NCBI GenBank assembly: GCA_944470555.2
Contig: OX104134.1
Span: forward strand, 10,705,248 to 10,769,247
DNA length: 64,000 nt
Source of the DNA: Heterobilharzia americana
Lineage: Eukaryota; Platyhelminthes; Trematoda; Strigeidida; Schistosomatidae
Direction: 5' to 3'
This document shows, piece by piece, positions 1-10,352 of the stretch; position 1 is the first letter of the stretch, and each line of letters begins with the position of its first letter. The notes beneath the pieces were generated by a model. That model had not been told where the DNA came from. It did no database searches and saw nothing but the letters and a program-made list of their open reading frames with translations. A program made the translations under genes and the position numbers.

Positions 1-539
1 AGGAGAATGTCTTGTAATGTGCTGGGAAGGAGGTTTTGTACAGTTACTGTAACTGTCTCCACAGGAGTGGGTACACTTTTGGATACAGGCACAAGATGCA
101 TACTTCTAGACGTAGAACCCAAGCAGCCGCCTTTAATTTACCCTGCAGTAGGATGTTTCGAATTTCGCAACATAAACTCTTGCTTTTGCCCTTACTTAAC
201 GCATGGTGTTTAATCTCATTCATTGAGATTTGTCAGGTTACTGTTGTCCTTCTTTCTCTGCCTTAGTTTGCCCTAACTTTCCTTTGCTTCTTCATCGTTT
301 TTTGAATTTTTTACTTTCTTTTACTGTGCAATTTGGGTAACCATTCGGTGACACTTTATTTGGAGGTCCTATCCGCACCACAGTCCAGGGGGTGTCACAC
401 ATATCACTACAACGGGATCAACATGTCGTCACCTTCGTTCCTGTAAGGAATGAAGAATGCGAACGAACGGTTCTTGTGCATTATGATCCAACTAAAACCT
501 GGAGTAGTCCATCATGACTGTATCTAAAATGGAAAATTC
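1..539. other. No gene identified
   Basis: Two short overlapping frames lie at 7-266, without homology I recognise. The stretch at 340-540 may be the 5' continuation of the CR1-like relic, but no conserved block is visible. Confidence 0.3.
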
Positions 540-1990
540 AGCTGGTTTATGCAACGTCTTTTTGGAGCGTGGACTAACTTGCAACTCGGTTTCGGTCCTT
601 CGAATGTAATCCTAAAGGTAAGCAAAACGGGAGGCCTTTTGAATAGGCAGCTCTCAGCGATGTCAAAAGTTATGGAATGCGCGACAGACGGCCACGTCGG
701 ACGATACGTAGATACAGAGCAAGCACTCAGTAGTGCTCAGCACTGCCACTGGAAGGGTGGGTCCTACACCTCCAACCCCCTGACAGCCCAAGGCCACTGG
801 ACAGCATGCTGAGATCTCAAGGACACTGTCCGCGTGATTTTTCGGGGTTTCGTCAAAGCCTTTGACGCAATCTCGCACAGCATCCTAGTGCAGAGAACAG
901 CCGGGCTGAGTATACACAGCCAGGTGTCGTCGTGACTGAGGAACTACTTAGACGGTGGGGAGTTCTGCAGGAAAGTCAACAGGGTCTACGGGACTTGGAG
1001 AGCATCATCTTCCAGTGTATCACAAACAACGATTCTGGGACCGTTGCTGTTCCTACTGTCCGTGAATGACCTCCCGCTGCACATCAGCCCTTAGATTCTC
1101 CTTTGCACTAACGAAGCCGAGTTACGGGGAGCAGTAACCTGCTAGAAGAAACAGAATACATCACAGGACGACCTCGAAACGTTCGAGGAGTGGGCGAAAA
1201 ATAAGGAATTAGCATTTAACCGAGATAAGAGCCGTTCAATGTTTTGCCGCACTTGTGATCCACAGAAAGTATCCTACTTTGTCTATGCTCCACACTTTTC
1301 TCATACCCCAGCAGAGGAAGACATGGGTTTGATGGTGACGGGTAAACTTGACATCGGTCCCAGTTATCCAGTCGATGCCTGAAAAGCATGCAGAATACCA
1401 CACTTAGTGTATGAACAACTAGTTATCCTCACCCTACATACTATTCGACCTGGGAATTAGTAAGGTCTTTGCTCCGCGCTACCTGAAAAGCTACACGAAC
1501 CTTCCGGATAAATTTCAAACACGAGCCACAAAATGTGTTGTACGGATGCGCCAAAAACATACGAGGACAGGCTAGAAGACCCAGGCATATGGTATGTTAG
1601 TTACCGAAGGTTGAGCAGTGGGTTGATAACTGCTTACGGAATACTAAGTGACCAAATTCACTCAAACAGAGGAATATCACAGAGTGGCCACCATGGTGAT
1701 CCTTGGGGAGGCCCAAAAAGAACTGACAACCAAAGATCAAAAGCTGGCATGCTCTCACACTTTTTCTCCCTTCAAGTCTGGGGCTATTGGACTGCATTAC
1801 TGGCAAAGGTAGTCTCCGCTGCAGCCGTCAATAGTTCCAAGACAAGGCTAGACAATTACTCAGTGACGCACGGTCTACGCTCATCTAGTTGGAATTCAAA
1901 CTTGACCGAAGAAATCAAGTGCTGTCACATCATTCCAACTCTGTTACTTCTACGCCAGTTCTCCTCCTACATCAATCATGTAAATTTTTC
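540..1990 (+). pseudogene. Degraded CR1-like non-LTR retrotransposon, reverse transcriptase part
   Basis: Several frames, broken by stops and indels, together read as the RT of a CR1/SR1-type LINE. Around 600-830 is a block with the pattern of a CR1 RT N-terminus (SSAQH, then CTSNPLTA, then QGHWTA). At about 845-890 a GFVKAFDAISHSIL block matches the DFSKAFD motif A region. At 1030-1060 LGPLLFLLSVNDLP matches the motif preceding the catalytic loop. The YADD-type catalytic box near 1100 is replaced by a sequence without the paired Asp, so the copy is dead. The C-terminal part continues at 1533-1860 (KTYEDRL, then SYRRL, then VVSAAAVNS). The known enzyme primes reverse transcription on nicked target DNA; this copy is a fossil. 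Confidence 0.75.
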
Positions 1991-3430
1991 CCATCCCTCT
2001 TGTCCACTACGACTTAACCTTAATCACCTGGGTTCGGGTTATCTTAGCAACCCCTCTAGTCTTTTTTAGGGTATACTTAGATTAATCCTTCACTTCGCTT
2101 TTCATAATATTCTGCTCATACAAATTTGTCTTCGCGGTTTTTTGCTTCCTTATCCCTAACTCCCCATTACGACCAGTACGAAAAACTAACCGACGTCTCG
2201 ATATTCAAAGGACCCAATGACACCAAAGCCCCAGGCAAACTAACCAACAGCCAACCACTTGTTATGTAAACCACAGCCATAACAGATTAGTTGATGGATA
2301 TACCTCATTGGGATCCGCCAAAGATCTGGAAGTGAGCACGATGAAATCGTCTGCCTTACACAAGATTGATAAACAGATATTCGATTTTGGATATATTCTC
2401 AATATTCGCCGGTATATTCGGTTTCAACGCTACCAAGTTAGGTGTAAGGTATTTAGGAGTCAGGCATGTTGTAGCGTTCTTATCCACTTCTTTTGTGAGT
2501 CGCGTAGCACAATTATTTTAATTTTCAGACTGATACATAAAAGCCAAGGGTGAAGACTGTTTAAAAGTATTCACTCAGCGTACTGAAAGCGAAAACTCAG
2601 TCGACAATTTTAAGGGTCAGCGATTGAGCCGAACTACTAAGACACTTCAATCTGAGTATTTTATGTTATTAGATGGGCTTTGTAGCATGATCCGCTGTGC
2701 GTAATCTAAGTTTTTCACTCTCAGTCAACGTTTTCGAGACATTGTGTAAGATCTTATAATTTCAACTATCTCCATAAGCCTAAAGTAAAACTTGAAGTAT
2801 GAAAGCACCGCCGTTAACTATGACGTACCAGGAGATGGACACCCGCAACATCGTTTTATGCAACCTGGGTCATAACGACTGTCCATGATAGCTCACAGTG
2901 TAATGCAGCGTGTAGTATCCCTCACTTATGACCGCATGTCTCTATTCTGTTAATTGCTGGAATTGTAACGGAAGTGACTCAGACCCTAGTCAATTTCATG
3001 CTTCACTAAATTGAGGTTTAAAGCCAGTAATGTAATGTCATAGCGTAACGACTTCATGTTGAAATAGTTGTATACGCATTTCGCTTCATTTATTCTGCTT
3101 TTGTGTCTTCAGTGAAACCTTAACTTGACATAGCCTCAGGCTAATGTTGATCGGGAAGCTGTGGTTTGGCGTTTAGAAGGTGTATTTTTCCGAGAATATG
3201 AGTGAGTAGCATCAGTCAACACCATGAATTTTGGGTAAGGCAATCCTTAGACAATGTCTATTGACTTTTCAGAATCCACAAATATCTGCGTTTCTATCTT
3301 CACTATCTGCTCTACTAGTTTATTTTTCAATCAAAGGGATTAGAAAATGTTGATCCGATTTAGTATTATGTAAACTAATTACGTAATGTCTTTTTCCGTA
3401 CGAATTAGGATATCTGGTAGTTTAAATATG
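1991..3430. other. Intergenic AT-rich sequence, nothing recognised
   Basis: Only short open frames without recognisable motifs. The first few hundred bases could be 3' trailer of the CR1-like relic. Confidence 0.3.
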
Positions 3431-3439
3431 AATAGATCA

Positions 3440-4745
3440 TCTTTGCTGGAAATCCACTATCTATACCTTGAACTTCTTGGTTTGGTATGCGCATACATTC
3501 TAACAGCTGTTTTGAATAATGTTGTAACCACTAGGTTTAACAGACTGAATATAATTATTTCGGGATGGCTAAGACGTTTCTGTACCATTGCCCTTGATGG
3601 TATACCCGACCTAGGAATTTTATGTTTAGATCTCCGAAACGTGGCACTTTGTAACTGTGCATTGTCAATACACCTAGAGATCAACATCGTATTTGAGAGG
3701 CTTGAGGGCGGTAAAGGCTTATCAGCGTAATTGCACCTGGGAGATGCAGGTTTCGTAGGTAAACTCAGAGGGATCAGGTGCATATCGGACGTGTCATTAC
3801 CATTGACATCCATATCAACGTCATCTCAGAATAAATCTGCATAACTGGCGGAGATTTTACCTTCAGTTTCGGTGTTTACTACCATGGATGGTGAAACAGT
3901 AGTAACCGATGTACTTGCAACAAAATGCTCTGTTAGCCATTTTTGATCTACACTCATAATGTCGTCTGGTGTGATGAGCTGACTCCCAGGCGCCAGTATG
4001 CTTCGAGTGGCCATGGGTTCTAATGAAGTTTCCAGAGGGACTTCATAAGGTTTCGAACCATGTATCCGTCGTTGACAGGGGGTAAGATCTGGAAGCACCC
4101 AAACATTCTCACAGCTTCTTAAGAGTCTTACAGGTTTCTGTGATCCACAGAAGTGTCTTACATCAACGAGCTAAACTAGAATAATATTGTACAGTGGTAT
4201 TTACTAGTTCTATTCCCAGGACGCCGGACTGTGCAAACAGATACATGCAAACCACAGGCTTGGAGATCATTTTAAACACGTTTTAATGGAAAACTATCAG
4301 GGGCGTTGAGGACGATGGAGTTGTGCGACGAAGTCAATCGTTTGCTGGCTTCAGTAGCTACAAAGTTCACTAATGTTTCACACTTGATAAGGTTATCCAT
4401 TGATAAGTCCGTTGTAGGGTTCAGTAGGGAAATCAGAGGTGTAAGACAGTCTAGTTTACGCTGGAGATCAGCAGTTGCATTACTGCTGTCAACAATATTG
4501 CGCTTGTTCACAATAACATCATTATATACGTCAGTCATGACGTCTGACAGATCGACAAAGGGACCGTTAGTAAATAAACTATTTTCAGACCCCAGTGATG
4601 GATTCGAAACTTTTGATCTCTTGGCTTCATGGATCGGTTTGTTTACGGCAACGGTAACGTTATTCATGTTAAGGCCAAGAGGCACAGACAAAGGAACAAA
4701 AAATTTGTTGTCTGACAGTAAAATAGCAAGATTAGAGACTTAGCT
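3440..4745 (-). pseudogene. Possible non-LTR retroelement ORF1-like relic
   Basis: The minus strand carries a 139-codon frame at 4691-4272 that extends open upstream to about 4720. Broken frames follow at 4098-3826 and 3813-3457. The first block is rich in Ser, Asn, Asp and Lys and ends in a HNSIVLNAPDSFPL stretch. The second starts with a LPDLTPCQRR stretch, like the 'PDxTPxQR' segment found in ORF1-type RNA-binding proteins of CR1-like LINEs. No zinc knuckle or RT is seen and the reading is interrupted. This is inferred from motif resemblance only; an unrelated decayed host exon is possible. Confidence 0.3.
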
Positions 4746-6055
4746 GAAACACAGATTAAAGTTATTAGTTGTCTGTCAACCTCAGCTTTTGCAGTAAACT
4801 GGCAGGTAAAGCAGCAAGATGCTACAACTTCCCGTCAGGTAGCGAAGAACACTGAAGTCCAGACCAATTGGTGAAATTTAAAGTTCACGAATTGATGAAA
4901 ACCAGAGATATGCAACAAATAGTTGCGGAGAAAATGACGGCAGCAGTTAGTGGATAACGTATATGTAAAGAAGCTTTAATTTGCAGGCGAAAAATGTAAC
5001 TAGATCGTAGCCAGATTGCTAAAATCCAAAAGCACGAGGAAATTGCAAAAGACGTAACGTGCGCTTCGTAGGTTCGCTCGAAGTTGGGACTCGTCATGAT
5101 TTATCTTTTGCTACAGTAGTATTCATCACTTGTGTATACCATCCGAAGGAATATCGTATCGAAACCTTGCATGTTTTAATGACACCAAATTTAATGACCA
5201 GAAAAGACAGGGATGCACCTGTTGCTTATTTGTCAGACAAAACCGTTAAAAATGACTATTTCAGGGACAACAATGGTTATTTATCGATCAGGAGTAAGGA
5301 TGTTCTTCATACTTTGATACGAAAACAGCGAACAGCATCTACATTCTCCGTAGCAAATGTACACACTTTGACTGTCAAATGTTTGTCAGTGACAGATGGA
5401 AATAGAACCAGGAATTTGTGGTAAGTAGCCATAATTAGTCATTCTGAACGGTGAATCAGCTTTCTGACAACCTGTACATGGGACCATTTACGTAAAATTC
5501 GAATAAATATTTTTGGTTTTCAGCAAAAGTTTGAACATTCTGTTGAAAAAATTGGTTTGCACAGCAAAACATGCAAGAAAATATAGACTCCGTTTCCTAT
5601 ACACGCTACGGTTATATTGACTATACTGACGACAGCATATATCCTGAATATTTGAATAATTGTTCCGGCTTTCTCTTCGCGAGTTCGCATTTAATCGTTA
5701 GCTGTTTCATCGCCGTATTAACCCACCATTCTCTAGGTCAATGAGCGATGAGTCACTTGTCTGCTTTACTCGTTCCGTAGTTCGTTTGCTCAGTTCTGAC
5801 CGATAATTGTTATATTTTTCGAGTTCTGTTGTGTTTTGATTTTTCGAAATAAGAGTTGCAACAGGTAAGCTAGAATTTTGCAGGTAGTTATGCTGGGTCG
5901 CTGCATACTGTTGCATGGTCGTCGTTATAAGATGACAAAATGTCAGGCTTCGTAATGCTGAGATAAAAGCGTAATTCTTTTAAGTCGTTGATGAGTTGTC
6001 TCTTCGGTCGATGTCGCATAGCACTTTTTTAAATCATAGGCATCTTTAAACATCC
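4746..6055. other. No confident gene; one 121-codon open frame
   Basis: A plus-strand frame of 121 codons (5059-5424) ends just after a GT-AAGT-like donor sequence near 5420. It has no recognisable domain and no convincing acceptor, so I do not call it an exon. Confidence 0.25.
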
Positions 6056-6235
6056 ATGGTTGCAGCTCATGGGTTTAGGGAGTTGACTTTCAGCCAGTAG
6101 GTCACGGGTTCGAACATCACTCCACTTACCGAGGTTTGGGCAGCCAAGTAGTAGTATCTTTGGGCCTCACACAATGGGCGTAGCTCATTGCCTACCACAG
6201 AAATGTACACAACTTTGCTGAGTGGATTTCGACCC
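6056..6235 (+). mobile_element. tRNA-derived SINE, group A
   Basis: One of several copies in the window sharing a tRNA-like head: an A-box-like CTCATGGGTTTAGGG stretch and a B box GGGTTCGAA at 6107-6115. After it comes a conserved body (TCCAC, TTACCGAGGTTTGGGCAGCC, then CACACAATGGGCGT and CTCATTGCCTAC). Relatives lie at 9178, 16609, 20396 (minus), 45425 and 47690 (minus). Pol III-type internal promoter boxes imply an RNA mobilised in trans by a LINE. The tail is not well delimited. Confidence 0.65.
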
Positions 6236-6779
6236 CTTCCTTCCTTTAAATATTCAAAATATGATTTGTGTTTTTTATGTATCGAGCCATCACTATTCCG
6301 GTCAGCTAAGGAAACGGTTTCACTGTAATCGAACTACCCAATTCATTGTTGTCCCGTAGGGTACATTTGCACTTGTAACACAAATTATTTGCGGCTTTAC
6401 GATACTTGTGATGAAAATGTTAAAAGCATGAAAGATAAATGTTAAGAGTTCGTGGGCATTTTTTGTAGATTAAACTGGTAACACTAACTCAGATAACACC
6501 TGAACGGTAAGATAAAGTTGTTCTATATTGGCCCACTTTTATTGAGAAGTGTTATATTAAGTAAGTCTTTTGCTTCAATTTTGTGTACTGTGATTCGCTA
6601 AGGGGTAAATTCACCATTTATAAAATAAACTATTCTTTGCGGGTATATTTCTTCCTTTTCGTAGTTGCATTCATCTAAAAATCACTTCCACACTTTGTTT
6701 TACCGATATTATCAGTGTTATATTCAGTTGATCTGATAAAACAGTATGACTAGTTTGCAGAAGGCTTGTAACGAGCTGT
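6236..6779. other. AT-rich sequence, nothing recognised
   Basis: No open frame or repeat I can name. Confidence 0.3.
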
Positions 6780-7140
6780 GAGGATGTCTGCTAGGGTTTA
6801 ATCTTAACAACAAAGCAGGCGAGGAGAGCAATCATAAGCATGTCTATGATAACGTTAAACAGGAGCAGAGAGAGCGGACGTTCTTAGCGGACACCACTCG
6901 ACGCAAACGACTCAATACCTCACCATAGGCTTCAACACACCGATGGGTATTTGAGTACACAGATACCCCTTTCGTAAGAGACAGTTCCATATGTCCTTTT
7001 AATCGTTTAAGTCGACTCCTACCTCCCGTGCCCGTAAGTGTAGCTGTGTTTTTGAAGCTGGCAGTGGTTGAGCTTATAGTCGGGACACCGACGGCCATAT
7101 CTGAAACCTGCATAGGTTTCTCGGGTTTTCTGTTGCGGAT
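6780..7140 (-). pseudogene. RTE-clade retrotransposon relic, RT fragment
   Basis: Read on the minus strand, the DNA aligns by eye with the RT of the intact RTE copies at 9.5 and 40.8 kb. A shifted-frame equivalent of the ENQAGFRPGRG block lies near 7110. HRCVEAYGEVLS (about 6950) matches the RAYGELS stretch. A region near 6860-6890 reads as SGVR, PLS, LLFNVIIDMLM in a broken frame, matching SGVRQGCPLSPFLFNFIIDILM. Frameshifts and stops interrupt it. Confidence 0.65.
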
Positions 7141-8060
7141 CTTTACTTAAGCTCGTAATGTTTACAATTTGTGGTATCGTAGGTGCTTTCCTTGTTGCTG
7201 ACCTTCATGTGATTGTCATAGGGTGATTTCTTGCTTGTGTTTGAGCAAAACAATCAGTAACCGAGACCAACGAAAGTGGATCGTATCTAGTTCCTGTACG
7301 TTAGCTGGCGCTCTGGTTGATGTTACCGACTACGCTTAGCCGTTGTCCTCGAGTACTGTTTAAGTGATTTGCGCTGCCTTTTATTGTTTCAGCTTACTTT
7401 CAGCCTACTCAACTACTGCAAGAGTTGGACGGCATCTTTTAATTTTCTAAGGATGTGACTGGGTAGCGGACGACCGAAGAATCACTGGGGTCCATTTAAA
7501 CTGTTCCTCGAAATATCCCGCCCTTCAATCCTGTCCCCCGTGAGGCTGCTACAGTCTCATCCTTCTCATTTATCGTCTGAATAATCATCCACATTTCTCG
7601 TTCCTTTACTGATCAGTCTACTACTGCTTTTTTACCTACCAAACGTTTGCTATCTAACACCGTCCACAATGATGGCATACACTTTTTAAATGTTTCTGCT
7701 ACTCGTTATACCCAAAGCCTGCGGGAATCCATTCCTGGGTATTCATTAACTCAGAATAAGTTGCTGAAATGCACTGACCCTGCATATCATTTTTCGAAGG
7801 TCAGTCACGGCCTTTAACGCTTACTTCAGAGCAGACAGAAAAGGTTACTGGAATTTTTCCGGACTACTGCCCAGTTCTGACAACTTTCTCCAGTTTTCTT
7901 TTGTAAGGAACCTTGGGATCTTCATCACTGAGTTGCAGTCAAGACGGTCTTCAAACATGTCGATGTCCACGCACACTTTATAAGAAGGATCCATAATCTT
8001 TCAAGCAATTCTTCCAGCGATAACTGATGGTATTATTGACTATTTGTCTCCATCAATTAG
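7141..8060. other. Unassigned sequence
   Basis: No clear gene. On the minus strand, broken frames at 7800-8060 could continue the Penelope-like relic to the right. Confidence 0.25.
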
Positions 8061-8069
8061 TTGTAGTCG

Positions 8070-8450
8070 GTAAACACTACATCATGCAATCTCTTTCTTT
8101 TTGTCTGCAGTACTCGCCGGCCAAAAATTGGTTTTTGTCTGAGCACAGTCGTAGCTTGTGGTCGTCGTTTCTGTTTGTTCGGCTGGGATTTCGTAGGTGC
8201 TGTCTAACTGCCTTTCTCTCTGGATTAACCCACCCACATGAGCGTTGTAAACCCTCGGTACGAAGATGATATTTGAATTCTTTCATATACTAGACAGGTT
8301 TCGGTAAAACTCATCTTTGACTTTATCTGTACTACAGTTAGTAAGTTCGTGAGCCTAGGTTGTAAAGAGACAGTGGTATGCTTCACGATTCTTTTTAATT
8401 CTCTGCACCACGCAGTCGCAAAACGCACAGGGGATTGTCAGCTGCGTTTG
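8070..8450 (-). pseudogene. Penelope-like retroelement relic, RT end and GIY-YIG start
   Basis: A minus-strand frame (8428-8225) contains KSKMSFTETCLVYE followed by SSSYRGFTTL. This resembles the junction between the Penelope RT C-terminus (a 'KDKLSF...CVYxFxCSC' pattern) and the GIY-YIG endonuclease (YIGxTTR). Frames after it (8286-8077) carry PERKAVRQHLRNP and are interrupted. The usual Cys of the CSC motif is absent. Penelope-like elements of flatworms are known to be abundant and to carry hammerhead ribozymes, but none is visible here. The call rests on motif resemblance only. Confidence 0.45.
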
Positions 8451-9177
8451 AGTCGAACATAGCACGTACTACCTTAGGAATTAATATCATACCTGCAAGT
8501 TCAAAGGAATTAATGATCGGATCTCCAGAATCTCAACGGGTGAATTTTTCTGATTCACCAGCTTCACCAAATGAGTTTAGGTAAATCACTGCACTCGGAT
8601 CCTATGTGTGTCTCACAAACACCGCACTCGTGTATGCTCTGAGGTCTCAAAATCTTGCTGGTGAAGCTGGTTGTCCCATTTGCCGGAGAAGACGAATGCT
8701 GGAAGCTGCGTTATATATTTTTTGCCACAGCTTTAAGATACCAGGGTTCCTGTTCTATCAACTCGAATCGTTATTATGGGTTGCAAAACTGAAAGAGATC
8801 AAAGATGACATGAGAATGTTGAATGAGAGATGTGCTGAAAAATTGGGGGGCAAAGATGTGAAAGGTTGATATTGATTGAAGATAATTTGAAAGCTGGCGG
8901 AGATGAGAACGTACGATGACTCCCGGTTGCCCACACCCTGGAAGGTTACTTTTTGATGTGCCTGGGGAGGAACTTGGATTCGTGATAGTAGTACATAACC
9001 AGAGTCTAAGGGAAATCTCGAGATCAGTTGCACACAGCCTTTTTGGGAGTTTGAAATTTAACTCTCATTACGTTGAATCTGGTTTCAAGACCAATGCTGC
9101 TAACAGTGGACTACCATGAGTCAGAATGAAGTCAAGTATTTCCGGAATCTATCTTTTCAACCTCCCTCTCTCATGGG
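8451..9177. other. Unassigned sequence
   Basis: Short plus-strand frames at 8606-8869 and 8916-9119 show no family resemblance that I can name. Confidence 0.25.
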
Positions 9178-9332
9178 GTGGAGCTGTGGCTGATTGGTTT
9201 AGGCAGTTGACTACCAACGGGTCACCGTTTTGGACGCCGCCCCACCTGCCAAGGTTTAGACAGCTAAGTAGTATCTCACACAATGGGCGTGATTCATTGC
9301 CGACTGCGCGAATGTGCACAAAGTTTCTGACA
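9178..9332 (+). mobile_element. tRNA-derived SINE, group A
   Basis: The head GGAGCTGTGGCTGATTGGTT (A-box region) is followed by the group A body (CCCACCTGCCAAGGTTTAGA, then CACACAATGGGCGTGATTCA). The B box is altered. It lies about 55 bp upstream of the U6-RTE insertion. Confidence 0.65.
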
Positions 9333-9386
9333 GCATCTTGGTTTTGTCAGTTCCATCCTACACGGAAGGCAGTCCCAGCATGGACT

Positions 9387-9397
9387 ATTGGTCATCC
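9387..9397. repeat. Left target-site duplication of the U6-RTE insertion
   Basis: ATTGGTCATCC here is repeated exactly at 13468-13478, immediately after the GAT tail of the retrotransposon. The first two or three bases could belong to the tail, so the duplication is 9-11 bp. It marks the limits of one insertion containing both the U6 copy and the RTE. Confidence 0.85.
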
Positions 9398-9406
9398 TTC
9401 GGCGGT

Positions 9407-9446
<40 letters not shown>

Positions 9447-9500
9447 GGCCCCTGCGCAAGGATGACACGCAAAATCGTGAAGCGTTCCATATTTTTTTTT
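9398..9500 (+). pseudogene. U6 snRNA retrocopy, 5'-truncated, fused to RTE
   Basis: From TTCGG onward the sequence is almost the universally conserved U6 snRNA. It has the CATATACTAAAATTGGAACG segment, the ACAGAGA box at 9430-9436, the AGC triad in TTAGCATGG, the TGCGCAAGGATGACACGC internal stem-loop, and the TTCCAT end followed by a nine-T run (9492-9500). The first eight or so bases of U6 are missing or replaced by the target-site duplication. No TATA box or proximal element is seen upstream, and the T run is followed directly by the RTE 5' end. It is therefore best read as the 3' end of a U6 RNA joined to RTE cDNA by template switching, not as an expressed snRNA gene. Confidence 0.9.
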
Positions 9501-9741
9501 CCCGACCGATAGCTGCTACCTCCCGAACGATAGCTGCTACCTTGACGTGGTGGTCGGGCTTGCATATCACAATGACCCAACGAGCTATGCTGGTGGAACG
9601 CTTGTTCCCTCGAGGTCCTACCATACCAGAAAGGTCTGTTGGGTAGTGGTTAGACGAAAAGCAGTTACCGTCATAGTGTAAATTGCTATACTATGATGGG
9701 GGTCTGAGGGCGAAGTCGTACTGCTGCTAGCTGGATGGGGT

Positions 9742-10029
9742 GTGACAGCAGTAAGGTGTTTCCCTTGGATGACCAGCAGTGCCAAGCTGATGCTGCCTTC
9801 TCAGTGGAAGGGGGGGTTAGAAAAGGTCGGCCCCAAAAATAACACACTCCACCACGCCCCACGGTCTGCCGGGCCGGCGGTGTTGGTTCACTTGTCGTTT
9901 CCTTTCGCTCATCCGGCCCCAAAAATACAAAAATTCAAAATAATCATACTCAAAAGGCTGGGTGTGACAGGCCTCAAGCAGATGTCCGATGGGCTCTGCG
10001 GTCACACAAATCTCTTTCAGGTACCTTAA
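9742..10029 (+). CDS. Short upstream frame of the RTE element (95 codons)
   Basis: This ATG-started frame lies in the RTE leader and overlaps the start of the long open RT frame, which is open from 9843 in the -1 register. No known domain is visible; it is rich in Pro, Lys and aromatic residues. Where the two frames overlap, a C-CCA-AAA heptamer (9918-9924) sits in the register expected for -1 slippage. That would be one way to feed ribosomes into the RT frame, which has no ATG of its own before 10353. The frame is identical in copy 2, but the copies are too young for that to prove selection. It may be chance. Confidence 0.35.
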   Translation: MTAVRCFPWMTSSAKLMLPSQWKGGLEKVGPKNNTLHHAPRSAGPAVLVHLSFPFAHPAPKIQKFKIIILKRLGVTGLKQMSDGLCGHTNLFQVP

Positions 10030-10352
10030 GAAGAAATAGCCTTCCACGGTGTGGGCAGCCGGGAAGTGTCAACCGCCCTCACAACTCTGTCAGCACCCAA
10101 GTTTCTTCTGACTGCTATCCTCCTCCTCCATCATTACCTTCTAATCTTCCTTCACGTCTCTTAATTAATGATGCTGCATCATCTTCAATTTCTCCTACCT
10201 CTGCAGCCTTCGACAACGATCTGAGTCCACAGAACAGTGTCCCTGGTCTCCTTAAACCACGCTCCAAATTACATATTGGAGCCTTCAATGTCCGCACCCT
10301 CCGTCAAATTGGCCAACAGGCTTCGTTGGCAAAGACTCTAGCAACTCGAGGC

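Noticed and set aside
4272..4743. Two overlapping genes on opposite strands
   Set aside because: The plus-strand frame (4306-4743) mirrors the minus-strand ORF1-like frame and has no independent support.
9390..9500. A functional U6 snRNA gene
   Set aside because: No TATA or proximal element upstream, the first bases are missing, and the T run abuts an RTE inside a shared target-site duplication.
10326..10352. Start of the RT protein at the TTG at 10326
   Set aside because: No reason to prefer TTG in a eukaryote. The first ATG is at 10353 and the frame is open far upstream.
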